From the NCBI GenBank assembly GCA_013696275.1, contig JACCYW010000162.1:1-5095 (forward strand): a stretch of DNA of 5,095 nt, written 5' to 3'. The stretch comes from Chloroflexota bacterium (GTDB lineage Bacteria; Chloroflexota; Limnocylindria; Limnocylindrales; CSP1-4). The position numbers were made by a program, and so were the translations under genes. A model generated the notes under the pieces. That model was given only the letters and a program-made list of their open reading frames with translations, ran no database searches and was not told the DNA's origin. Below are positions 1-5,095 of this stretch, piece by piece (the first letter of the stretch is position 1; the number at the start of each line of letters is the position of its first letter).

Positions 1-1
1 G

Positions 2-3000
2 GCCAGGGAGGGCGAGGTCATCCTGCTCGGCGCCAGCGCCTGGCGCATCGAGTCGATCGGTCATGACCGGGTCCTGGTGAGCCCAGCGCCCGGCGAGCCG
101 GGCAAGATCCCATTCTGGAAGGGTGATGGCGTGGGCCGGCCGGTGGAACTCGGTCGTGCGCTCGGGGCGTTCACCCGCGAGATGGACGAGCTCATCATGA
201 CGGGCGCCAAAGGTAGGCAGGAAGCCGTCGCCCGGCTCAGGGAGTACCACGACCTGGACGAGCTGGCGGCGCGCAATCTGATCGCTTATCTGGAAGAGGA
301 GCGTGAGGCGACCGGCACGCTGCCCACCGACCGGACCATCGTCCTGCAGCGCTTCCGTGACGAGCTCGGTGACTGGCGGGTGTGCCTCCTGACACCCTTC
401 GGGGCACGGGTGCATGCACCTTGGGCGCTCGCCATCGAGGCAAGGCTGCGCGAGTCGCTCGGCCTGGACGTCCAGCCCATCTGGTCTGACGATGGCATCG
501 TCATCCGGCTGCCAGCGACGGAGACCGCGTCGAGCTGGACCAACGACTGGGCCGACGAGGAGCCGGGTCGCTCGGCCACGACCGATCGAGCACCGGCGCA
601 GGCTGCCGAGTCAGCCGTCCTCATCACGGCCGAGGAGATCGAGGATCTGGTGGTGGGCGCCCTGGGCGGCTCGGCTCTGTTCGCCAGCCGCTTCCGTGAG
701 AACGCTGCGCGGGCGCTGCTCCTGCCCCGCCGGCGGCCCGGCGACAGGACCCCGCTGTGGCAGCAGCGACAGCGCTCGGCCCAGCTGCTCACGGTCGCCA
801 GCCGCTTCGGGTCTTTCCCCATCATCCTGGAGACCTACCGCGAGTGCCTCCAGGACGTCTTCGACCTGCCCGCTCTCAAGGGCGTGCTGGGTGCCATCGA
901 GCGGCGCGAGATCCGGGTCGTCAACGTCGAGACACGCCGCGCATCGCCATTCGCCGGCTCCCTGCTGTTCGACTACATCGCCTCGTACATGTACGAGGGC
1001 GACGCACCGGCCATCGATCGCCGAGCGCAGGCGCTGACGCTGGACCGGGACCTGTTGCGTGACCTTCTGGGGGCGGAAGAGCTGCGCGAGTTGCTCGATG
1101 CCGACGCTCTGGTCGAGTTGGAGCTGGAACTGCAGGCACTGACGGCCGAAAGGGCGGCCCGTTCGGCTGATGCCATCCACGACATGCTGCGCCGGCTTGG
1201 TGACCTGACGCCGGAAGAGGTGGCCGGGCGCGTCCGGGGCGAGGACGCCCGCTCCCGACAGCGAGCGGCTGGTGAATGGCTGGAGGCCCTGGCCGCCGAC
1301 CGGCGTGCGGTCCTGGTGCGAGTGGCTGGTGAGGCACGCTGGATCGCCGCGGAGGACTCGGGTCGCTATCGGGATGCCGTCGGTGTGGTGCCCGCCCGGG
1401 GAGTGCCGGACGCTTTTCTCACCCCCACTGCGGATGCGTTGAGCGGCCTCCTAGTGCGCTGGGCGCGCCGCCACGGACCGTTCCTGAGTGCCGAACCGAG
1501 CCGTAGATGGGCCCTTCCAGAGGGCATCGTGGAGACCGCCCTGGAGCGGTTGATGGCCCAGGGCGTGCTCCTGCGGGGGGAATTCCGACCGAACGGCGTC
1601 GAGCGGGAGTGGTGCGATCCGGAGGTGCTCCGCCTGTTGCGGCGCCGCTCCCTGGCTCGCCTGCGCCGCGAGATCGAGCCAGTCGGTGTCGCTGCGCTCG
1701 GCCGCTTCCTGCCGGCATGGCAGGGTGTCGCATCGGGGCACGGAGGGCTTGAGCGGCTGGCTGAGGTCATCGCGCAACTGGAAGGCGTGCCGCTCCCGGC
1801 GAGCGTGCTGGAGCGCGACGTCCTGCCGGCCCGCGTGCGGGGCTATCTGCCGCGGCTGCTGGACGAGCTGGGCGCCGCCGGCGAGGTGGCGTGGGTGGGG
1901 CTTGGCTCGCTCGGTCGGGATGATGGACGCATCGCACTCTATCGCCCTGATCGACTCGCCCTGCTGGCGTCCGACCCCGTCGTTCGAAGCCAGGAGCAAG
2001 AGGCCCCCGGCGAGCTCGCCCTGACCATCCAGGCGCACCTCACGGCACGGGGAGCTTCGTTCTACCGTGACCTGCTCGCGGCCGTGCTTCGGGCGGCAGC
2101 CGAGGGGGGCCAGCGACCGCCCACCGAACGGGAGTTGCTCGACGCCCTGTGGGACCTGGTCTGGCGGGGCCTCATCACCAACGACACCTTCGCTCCACTG
2201 CGAGCGTTGCGCTGGCCCCGCACCGGGCGCCAGAGATCGCCCGCCCGACCGCGCATGGGTGCCTCGGGTCGGCTCGGTCCGCCAGAGGCGGCTGGCCGTT
2301 GGTCGCTCGTCAGCGACGCGCTGGCCACATCGGTCGCCCTGGCCGGGGCACGTGAACCGAGCGCCACCGAGCGGCGCCATGCACTCGCGACGCGCTTGCT
2401 GGAGCGGCACGGGGTGGTGACCCGGGACAGTGTGGCCGCCGAGGGCGTGATGGGCGGCTTCTCCGCTGTCTACGATGTGCTGCGCGAGATGGAGGAGCGC
2501 GGGCAGATCCGTCGCGGTTACTTCGTGGAGGGTCTGGGGGGCGCCCAATTCGCGCTTCCCGGGGCGGTCGATCGACTCCGCTCGGAACGCGAGGATCCCG
2601 GCGGCGTGCGCCGCAGCGAGGCGCGCACTCTGCTCCTGGCGGCGGCCGATCCGGCCTCCCCGTACGGGTCTGTGGTGCCCTGGCCGCGCCACTCGGATGA
2701 CGACCGGCGACCTCTCCCCCGGGCCGTCGGCGCCTATGTCGTCCTGTACGACGGCGAGGCGGTGCTCTATCTGGAGCGCGGCGGCCGCTCCCTGCAGACG
2801 CTGCCCGCTCTCGCGACGAGCGGTGCTGCCGATGCGGCGCTCGGTGCGCTCGGTTCGCTGGTGGCTGACGGCCGGCTGCGCAGCCTGATCATCGACCGTG
2901 TCGATGGCCTGCGAGCAGCGGAATCCCCACTCCGGGATCGGCTTGCGGACGCTGGTTTCCGGCAGTCCTATCGCGGTTTCGTCCTGCGTCCGGCGGGCGC

Positions 3001-3004
3001 CTGA
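2..3004 (+). CDS. lhr: Lhr-family ATP-dependent helicase, 5'-truncated by the window edge (C-terminal 1000 residues)
   Basis: The frame is open from base 2 to the TGA at 3002-3004. The GTG at 77 is not the true start: the codons before it read as conserved Lhr sequence (GASAWRIE, then HDRVLVSPAPG). Mycobacterial Lhr is about 1500 residues, so roughly 500 N-terminal residues, including both RecA-like ATPase domains, lie upstream. Visible parts in order: the end of the first winged helix with IPFWKGD (about residues 35-41); the DEAD/H-associated beta-barrel domain, with GDWRVCL and RVHAPWALAI (about 123-145), RFRENAARALLLPRR, WQQRQRSAQLL and SPFAGSLLFDYIASYMYEGD (nt about 944-1009); then the Lhr C-terminal region of repeated winged helices resembling the AlkZ/YcaQ fold (nt about 1420-1960), a basic linker near nt 2220-2300, and a final module with RRGYFVEGLGGAQFALPGA (nt about 2507-2565). 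Known for the family: ssDNA-dependent 3'-to-5' translocation and RNA:DNA unwinding; the E. coli C-terminal domain is reported to have uracil-DNA glycosylase activity. No frameshift was seen. The gene probably forms an operon with the downstream glycosylase. Confidence 0.95.
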   Translation, partial: AREGEVILLGASAWRIESIGHDRVLVSPAPGEPGKIPFWKGDGVGRPVELGRALGAFTREMDELIMTGAKGRQEAVARLREYHDLDELAARNLIAYLEEEREATGTLPTDRTIVLQRFRDELGDWRVCLLTPFGARVHAPWALAIEARLRESLGLDVQPIWSDDGIVIRLPATETASSWTNDWADEEPGRSATTDRAPAQAAESAVLITAEEIEDLVVGALGGSALFASRFRENAARALLLPRRRPGDRTPLWQQRQRSAQLLTVASRFGSFPIILETYRECLQDVFDLPALKGVLGAIERREIRVVNVETRRASPFAGSLLFDYIASYMYEGDAPAIDRRAQALTLDRDLLRDLLGAEELRELLDADALVELELELQALTAERAARSADAIHDMLRRLGDLTPEEVAGRVRGEDARSRQRAAGEWLEALAADRRAVLVRVAGEARWIAAEDSGRYRDAVGVVPARGVPDAFLTPTADALSGLLVRWARRHGPFLSAEPSRRWALPEGIVETALERLMAQGVLLRGEFRPNGVEREWCDPEVLRLLRRRSLARLRREIEPVGVAALGRFLPAWQGVASGHGGLERLAEVIAQLEGVPLPASVLERDVLPARVRGYLPRLLDELGAAGEVAWVGLGSLGRDDGRIALYRPDRLALLASDPVVRSQEQEAPGELALTIQAHLTARGASFYRDLLAAVLRAAAEGGQRPPTERELLDALWDLVWRGLITNDTFAPLRALRWPRTGRQRSPARPRMGASGRLGPPEAAGRWSLVSDALATSVALAGAREPSATERRHALATRLLERHGVVTRDSVAAEGVMGGFSAVYDVLREMEERGQIRRGYFVEGLGGAQFALPGAVDRLRSEREDPGGVRRSEARTLLLAAADPASPYGSVVPWPRHSDDDRRPLPRAVGAYVVLYDGEAVLYLERGGRSLQTLPALATSGAADAALGALGSLVADGRLRSLIIDRVDGLRAAESPLRDRLADAGFRQSYRGFVLRPAGA

Positions 3005-3010
3005 GGCGCC
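2996..3010 (+). promoter_or_regulatory. Small GC hairpin around the lhr stop codon, overlapping the likely nei ribosome-binding site
   Basis: GGCGCC at 2996-3001 and GGCGCC at 3005-3010 can pair as a 6-bp all-GC stem. The TGA stop of lhr (3002-3004) forms the 3-base loop. The only Shine-Dalgarno-like string before the nei ATG is GAGG at 3003-3006, ten bases upstream of it, and it would be partly buried in this stem. Ribosomes finishing lhr would melt the stem, which would fit translational coupling of nei to lhr. The pairing is seen directly; the regulatory role is inferred. GGCGCC is self-complementary and common in DNA this GC-rich, so chance is possible. Confidence 0.35.
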
Positions 3011-3016
3011 GGCGCG

Positions 3017-3895
3017 ATGCCGGAGGGTGACACCCTCTTCCGGACGGCGGCCGTCCTGCGCGAGGTACTGGCCGGTCGTCAGGTCGTGGCGGCGCGCGGG
3101 CGGCCCGACGGCGTGCCGCTGGGACGGGTGGTCGGTCAGGTCGTGGACAGTGTGGAGGCCGCCGGCAAGCACCTTCTGATCGGCTTCTCAGGCGGGCTCA
3201 CATTGCACACGCACCTGCGGATGCACGGGTCGTGGCATCGCTATCGTGCTGGAGAGCGGTGGCGGCGAAGCCCATCGCGGGCGGTCGCCGTCATCGAAGT
3301 GCCGGCGGCGGTGGCGGTCTGCTTCGGTGCGCCCACGGTCGAGCTCATCGACACGCGCGCGCTGGGGCTCCATCCCGCGCTGGCCGGACTTGGTCCTGAT
3401 CTCAGCTCGGCTGAGCCGGACCTGGCAGAGGCTGAGCGTCGACTGACGTCCGTTTCGCGGGCCGCCCTGACGGTCGGTGAAGCGCTCCTGGACCAGACCG
3501 CCCAGGCCGGTCTGGGGAACGTCTATCGCAGCGAGGTCTGCTTCATCGAGCGGGTCGATCCGTTCATGGCGGCGGGCCGCCTGGACCGAGCGGTCGTGCG
3601 CCGGCTGCTGCGCACCGGCGCTGATCTGCTCGCCGCCAACGGATCCGGCGGAGAGCGTGTCACGATGCCCGACGCGCTGGGGGCAGCTCCGGCTGCCGCT
3701 CTGCCCGGCCGGCGCGGCCCCAGACTGTGGGTCTACGGCCGCGCCGGGCGACCCTGCCGTCGCTGCTCGACCGTCATCCGCTCGCGGGTGTCGGGCGCCC
3801 TTGCGCGGCGCACGTATTGGTGTCCCTCGTGCCAACCGGAAGACGCTGGGACACGTCCCGCGCACGCCGCTGAGTCGCCGGCGATGCTCGGATAG
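3017..3895 (+). CDS. nei: Fpg/Nei-family DNA glycosylase / AP lyase (endonuclease VIII-like, Nei2 type)
   Basis: The 292-residue product is a bifunctional base-excision repair enzyme that removes oxidised bases (mainly pyrimidines in Nei enzymes) and cleaves the abasic site by beta,delta-elimination. The ATG at 3017 is fixed by the catalytic N-terminus MPEGDT: Pro2 is the Schiff-base nucleophile and Glu3 the acid. Lys51 in GKHLL matches the conserved beta-hairpin lysine. HTHLRMHGSWHRY (about 64-76) is the typical Nei core strand. QAGLGNVYRSEVCF (163-176) is the helix-two-turn-helix DNA-binding motif with Asn168. A zinc finger follows with Cys247, Cys250, Cys269 and Cys272, and Arg264 sits where the finger's DNA-binding arginine falls. 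All key residues are present, so the enzyme should be active. About 18 residues follow the finger, giving a protein somewhat longer than mycobacterial Nei2 (about 255). The gene starts 12 bases after lhr, the order seen in mycobacteria, so co-transcription is likely. The MPEGDT start and actinobacterial-type core favour Nei over Fpg/MutM; exact substrate preference cannot be read from sequence. Confidence 0.95.
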   Translation: MPEGDTLFRTAAVLREVLAGRQVVAARGRPDGVPLGRVVGQVVDSVEAAGKHLLIGFSGGLTLHTHLRMHGSWHRYRAGERWRRSPSRAVAVIEVPAAVAVCFGAPTVELIDTRALGLHPALAGLGPDLSSAEPDLAEAERRLTSVSRAALTVGEALLDQTAQAGLGNVYRSEVCFIERVDPFMAAGRLDRAVVRRLLRTGADLLAANGSGGERVTMPDALGAAPAAALPGRRGPRLWVYGRAGRPCRRCSTVIRSRVSGALARRTYWCPSCQPEDAGTRPAHAAESPAMLG

Positions 3896-3919
3896 CGGCC
3901 GACATGAGCATCGGGCGAC
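3874..3919 (+). terminator. Stem-loop spanning the nei stop codon, candidate operon terminator
   Basis: Two stacked perfect arms are visible. GTCGCC (3874-3879) pairs with GGCGAC (3914-3919), and CGATGCTC (3882-3889) pairs with GAGCATCG (3906-3913). Only GG (3880-3881) is bulged, giving 14 base pairs around a 16-base loop. The loop contains the nei TAG stop (3893-3895). No T-run follows, so this is not a classical intrinsic terminator; high-GC bacteria are often proposed to use hairpins without T-tracts. It could instead protect the 3' end of the lhr-nei mRNA or separate it from the methyltransferase gene. The pairing is direct observation; the function is inferred. Confidence 0.5.
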
Positions 3920-3962
3920 GTGGCCGGCCGGGATCGACGACCACGAACCGCAGCCCCACATA

Positions 3963-3970
3963 GAGAGGAG
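3963..3970 (+). promoter_or_regulatory. Shine-Dalgarno sequence of the methyltransferase gene
   Basis: GAGAGGAG lies just upstream of the GTG at 3976, with five bases between AGGAG (3966-3970) and the start codon. It is the best ribosome-binding site in the window and decides the GTG start. Its strength, compared with the weak site before nei, suggests the methyltransferase is translated independently of the lhr-nei pair. No convincing -35/-10 pair was found in 3896-3962. Confidence 0.8.
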
Positions 3971-3975
3971 ACACC

Positions 3976-4686
3976 GTGACGCTGCGCGACGCGTGGGAGA
4001 GCGAGGCGGACCACTGGCTCGCCTGGGCGCGAGCCCCGGGCCATGACAGCTACTGGCGATTCCATCGCGACCGCTTCCTGGAACTGCTGCCGGAGCCCGC
4101 TGGCCTGACCCTGGATGTCGGCTGCGGCGAGGGTCGCCTGGCGCGTGACATGACGAAACGCGGCTACGAGGTCACCGGGCTGGACGCGTCGCCGACGATG
4201 ATCGGTCACGCCCAGGCAGCGGACCCGGGCGGCGACTATCGCGTGGCCGATGGGGCGAGTCTGCCCTTCGTCGATGCCTCGATCAGCCTGGTCATCGCCT
4301 TCATGTCACTCCAGGACATGGACGACATGGAGGGTGCCGTTCACGAAGCGGCGCGTGTCCTGGCGCCCGGCGGCCGCCTGTGCGTGGCGCTGGTCCATCC
4401 CATCAACTCGGCCGGGCGCTTCGAGTCGAGGACTCTGGACGCCCCGTTCGTCCTGCGAGAGTCCTACTTCCACCTCCGTCGTTACTCGATCGAGGTGGAG
4501 CGGGACGGTCTGCGGATGACCTTCAACAGCTACCACCGGCCATTGCAGGCGTACACGGCTGCGCTCGCCTCCGCAGGGCTGCTGGTCGAGCGATCGGCGG
4601 AGGTCGCGGACTCATCGGCTCCGCCCGGGGATCGCTGGCAGCGGATCCCGCTCTTCCTCCACCTGCGCGCCATCCGTGCCGGCTGA
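3976..4686 (+). CDS. Class I SAM-dependent methyltransferase, substrate unknown
   Basis: The 236-residue soluble protein has a Rossmann-fold methyltransferase domain (Methyltransf_11/25 type). Motif I is LDVGCGEGRLA (46-56), the glycine-rich SAM loop. VTGLDAS (66-72) follows, with Asp70 at the end of beta-2, expected to bind the ribose hydroxyls. VADGASLPF (90-98) is the motif around the adenine-contacting Asp92. SLVIAFMSLQDMDD (104-117) is the beta-4 motif, and ARVLAPGGRLCVALVHP (126-142) is the post-helix beta-5 motif. The C-terminal third (HPINSAGRF, then ERDGLRMTFNSYHRPLQAY) is the substrate-side lid seen in many uncharacterised high-GC bacterial methyltransferases. There is no signal peptide or membrane segment. 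The GTG start is set by the strong upstream Shine-Dalgarno sequence; length is normal for a stand-alone enzyme. The 80-base gap and stem-loop before it argue against tight operon membership with lhr-nei. The class is certain; a small-molecule substrate is likelier than DNA, because there is no target-recognition domain or NPPY-type motif. Confidence 0.92.
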   Translation: MTLRDAWESEADHWLAWARAPGHDSYWRFHRDRFLELLPEPAGLTLDVGCGEGRLARDMTKRGYEVTGLDASPTMIGHAQAADPGGDYRVADGASLPFVDASISLVIAFMSLQDMDDMEGAVHEAARVLAPGGRLCVALVHPINSAGRFESRTLDAPFVLRESYFHLRRYSIEVERDGLRMTFNSYHRPLQAYTAALASAGLLVERSAEVADSSAPPGDRWQRIPLFLHLRAIRAG

Positions 4687-4744
4687 AGAGCACCAGCCGG
4701 CTGGCCGGCGGTCGACCGACCGTGATGCCAGCTGGCGCCCTCTT
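4686..4744 (+). terminator. Imperfect long hairpin directly after the methyltransferase stop, candidate terminator
   Basis: Starting at the last base of the stop codon, AAGAG (4686-4690) can pair with CTCTT (4740-4744), CCAGC (4693-4697) with GCTGG (4731-4735), and TGGC (4702-4705) with GCCA (4727-4730). CGGTCG (4709-4714) and CGACCG (4717-4722) can form the tip. A perfect 12-base palindrome, CCAGCCGGCTGG (4693-4704), lies in the left arm. The stem is interrupted by internal loops and there is no T-tract. Position fits a terminator for the methyltransferase transcript; this is inference from structure and location. Confidence 0.4.
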
Positions 4745-4766
4745 GTCCCATATGGGCACTCAAGAG
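4740..4766. repeat. Inverted repeat with nested palindrome, alternative hairpin
   Basis: CTCTTG (4740-4745) and CAAGAG (4761-4766) are perfect inverted repeats flanking the perfect 10-base palindrome CCCATATGGG (4747-4756). The result is a two-part stem. CTCTT at 4740-4744 is also the right arm of the preceding larger hairpin, so the two structures are mutually exclusive. It could be a second or bidirectional terminator element, or the operator of an unknown regulator. No function is demonstrated. Confidence 0.45.
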
Positions 4767-4889
4767 CCATCGTCGCCGGTGACACCTCTCATGTCGTGCC
4801 ACGTGAGGGCCCCGCCGTTCACCTGACCCGATGTGGCGCTCCTGAGCGGCATCCGTGGCGCACTGATGCCCATCCGACACAAACTCGCA

Positions 4890-4930
4890 CCCTTGCCCAA
4901 GGGCCCTTGCCCAAGGGCGCTCGCCCAGGG
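4890..4930. repeat. Tandem palindromic 14-bp repeat (two exact copies plus one degenerate), candidate terminator of the minus-strand gene
   Basis: CCCTTGCCCAAGGG occurs at 4890-4903 and again, head to tail, at 4904-4917. A degenerate copy, CGCTCGCCCAGGG, follows at 4918-4930. Each exact copy is an inverted repeat (CCCTTG, two bases, CAAGGG), and the junction forms the perfect palindrome CAAGGGCCCTTG (4898-4909). The pair can therefore fold as one long interrupted stem or as two small ones. It begins 36 bases beyond the minus-strand stop at 4953. Read on the minus strand, the T-richer GAGTTTGTGT follows a few bases later, which fits a terminator for that gene. The repeat structure is seen directly; the role is inferred. 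Confidence 0.6.
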
Positions 4931-4952
4931 CCCGCCGCGACGCACGCGGCCA

Positions 4953-5095
4953 TCAGCCCAGGCCCAGGAAGTCGCGCAGGCGCATGCCGGCCATCCGGCG
5001 GGCGTCGGCGGCCGGCGCATCCGACGTGCGGAGACGTCGCCAGCCGGCCCGCAGGCGGACGCCCGCATCGGTCGCCAGCTCGCGCAGGCTCTGGA
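4953..5095 (-). CDS. C-terminal fragment of an unidentified protein, convergent gene cut by the window edge
   Basis: On the minus strand a frame is open from the right edge to a TGA (complement of 4953-4955), encoding 46 residues that end MAGMRLRDFLGLG. Support for coding: third codon positions are almost all G or C (42 of 46 sense codons), matching the other genes. The peptide is plausible as a helical, arginine- and leucine-rich C-terminus (QSLRELATDAGVRLRAGW at its start), and a palindromic repeat suited to termination lies just past the stop. The overlapping minus-strand frame ending at 4760 reads as low-complexity Ala/Cys/Trp/Arg sequence here and looks like a shadow. I do not recognise the family, and the bulk of the gene lies outside the window. 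Confidence 0.5.
   Translation of the reverse strand, partial: QSLRELATDAGVRLRAGWRRLRTSDAPAADARRMAGMRLRDFLGLG

Larger units (their letters stand above)
4687..4952. other. Convergent intergenic region without a supported gene
   Basis: These 266 bases lie between the methyltransferase stop and the stop of the convergent gene on the right. No open frame on either strand has both a credible start and recognisable protein sequence. The contents that can be supported are inverted repeats near 4686-4766 and the palindromic tandem repeat at 4890-4917. The stretch from about 4770 to 4885 shows no structure I can interpret apart from a minus-strand reading discussed among the findings. No tRNA, rRNA or CRISPR pattern was seen. 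Confidence 0.6.

Noticed and set aside
77..79. GTG as the start codon of the first gene
   Set aside because: The same frame is open back to the window edge and encodes conserved Lhr residues (GASAWRIE, HDRVL), so this GTG is an internal valine codon.
1451..3172. Long minus-strand open frame of 573 codons opposite lhr and the start of nei
   Set aside because: It is fully antisense to two confidently identified genes. Its translation is rich in Gln, His, Arg and Pro with no recognisable domain, as expected when the complement of G/C-rich third positions suppresses stop codons.
3920..3975. Dedicated promoter for the methyltransferase gene
   Set aside because: The only AT-leaning stretch, around ACATAGAGAG, is part of the ribosome-binding site, and there is no matching -35 element at proper spacing.
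4250..4826. Alternative-frame plus-strand open frames overlapping the methyltransferase
   Set aside because: They overlap a gene with complete SAM-binding motifs and show no ribosome-binding site or family resemblance.
4890..4930. CRISPR array
   Set aside because: The repeat units are only 14 bases long, directly abutting, with no spacers.
4760..5068. Minus-strand open frame of 102 codons at the right end
   Set aside because: Its first half overlaps the better-supported partial gene in another frame and reads as Ala/Cys/Trp/Arg low-complexity sequence. Its middle crosses the tandem palindromic repeats. Only its last 20 or so residues look protein-like, and these are reported separately.

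Overview
The window is a GC-rich bacterial chromosomal segment with third codon positions strongly biased to G or C. The gene order (an Lhr-type helicase followed at once by an Nei-type DNA glycosylase) is the one known from actinobacteria such as Mycobacterium, where lhr and nei are neighbours. The source is therefore probably an actinobacterium or another high-GC lineage such as Chloroflexota; the sequence alone does not settle which.

Layout. Positions 2-3004 (+) hold the last 1000 residues of a long Lhr helicase whose N-terminal RecA motor domains lie upstream of the window. Positions 3017-3895 (+) hold a complete Fpg/Nei-family glycosylase, 12 bases downstream and probably translationally coupled to lhr. 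A 14-bp interrupted stem-loop spans the nei stop codon and is a candidate terminator. Positions 3976-4686 (+) hold a class I SAM-dependent methyltransferase with its own good Shine-Dalgarno sequence. Positions 4687-4952 are non-coding as far as can be seen. They carry several inverted repeats and a tandem pair of 14-bp palindromic units, and they lie between the methyltransferase and a convergent gene whose last 46 codons enter from the right edge (4953-5095, -).

How the genes work together. Lhr is a 3'-to-5' ssDNA translocase and RNA:DNA helicase induced by DNA damage in mycobacteria. Its C-terminal half is a string of winged-helix modules related to the AlkZ/YcaQ glycosylase fold. Nei removes oxidised bases and cleaves the abasic site. 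Their tight linkage points to a shared role in base-lesion repair. The methyltransferase has no evident link to repair.

Nothing here amounts to a clearly new system. The points most worth a second look are the hairpins at the gene ends and the structured convergent intergenic region.
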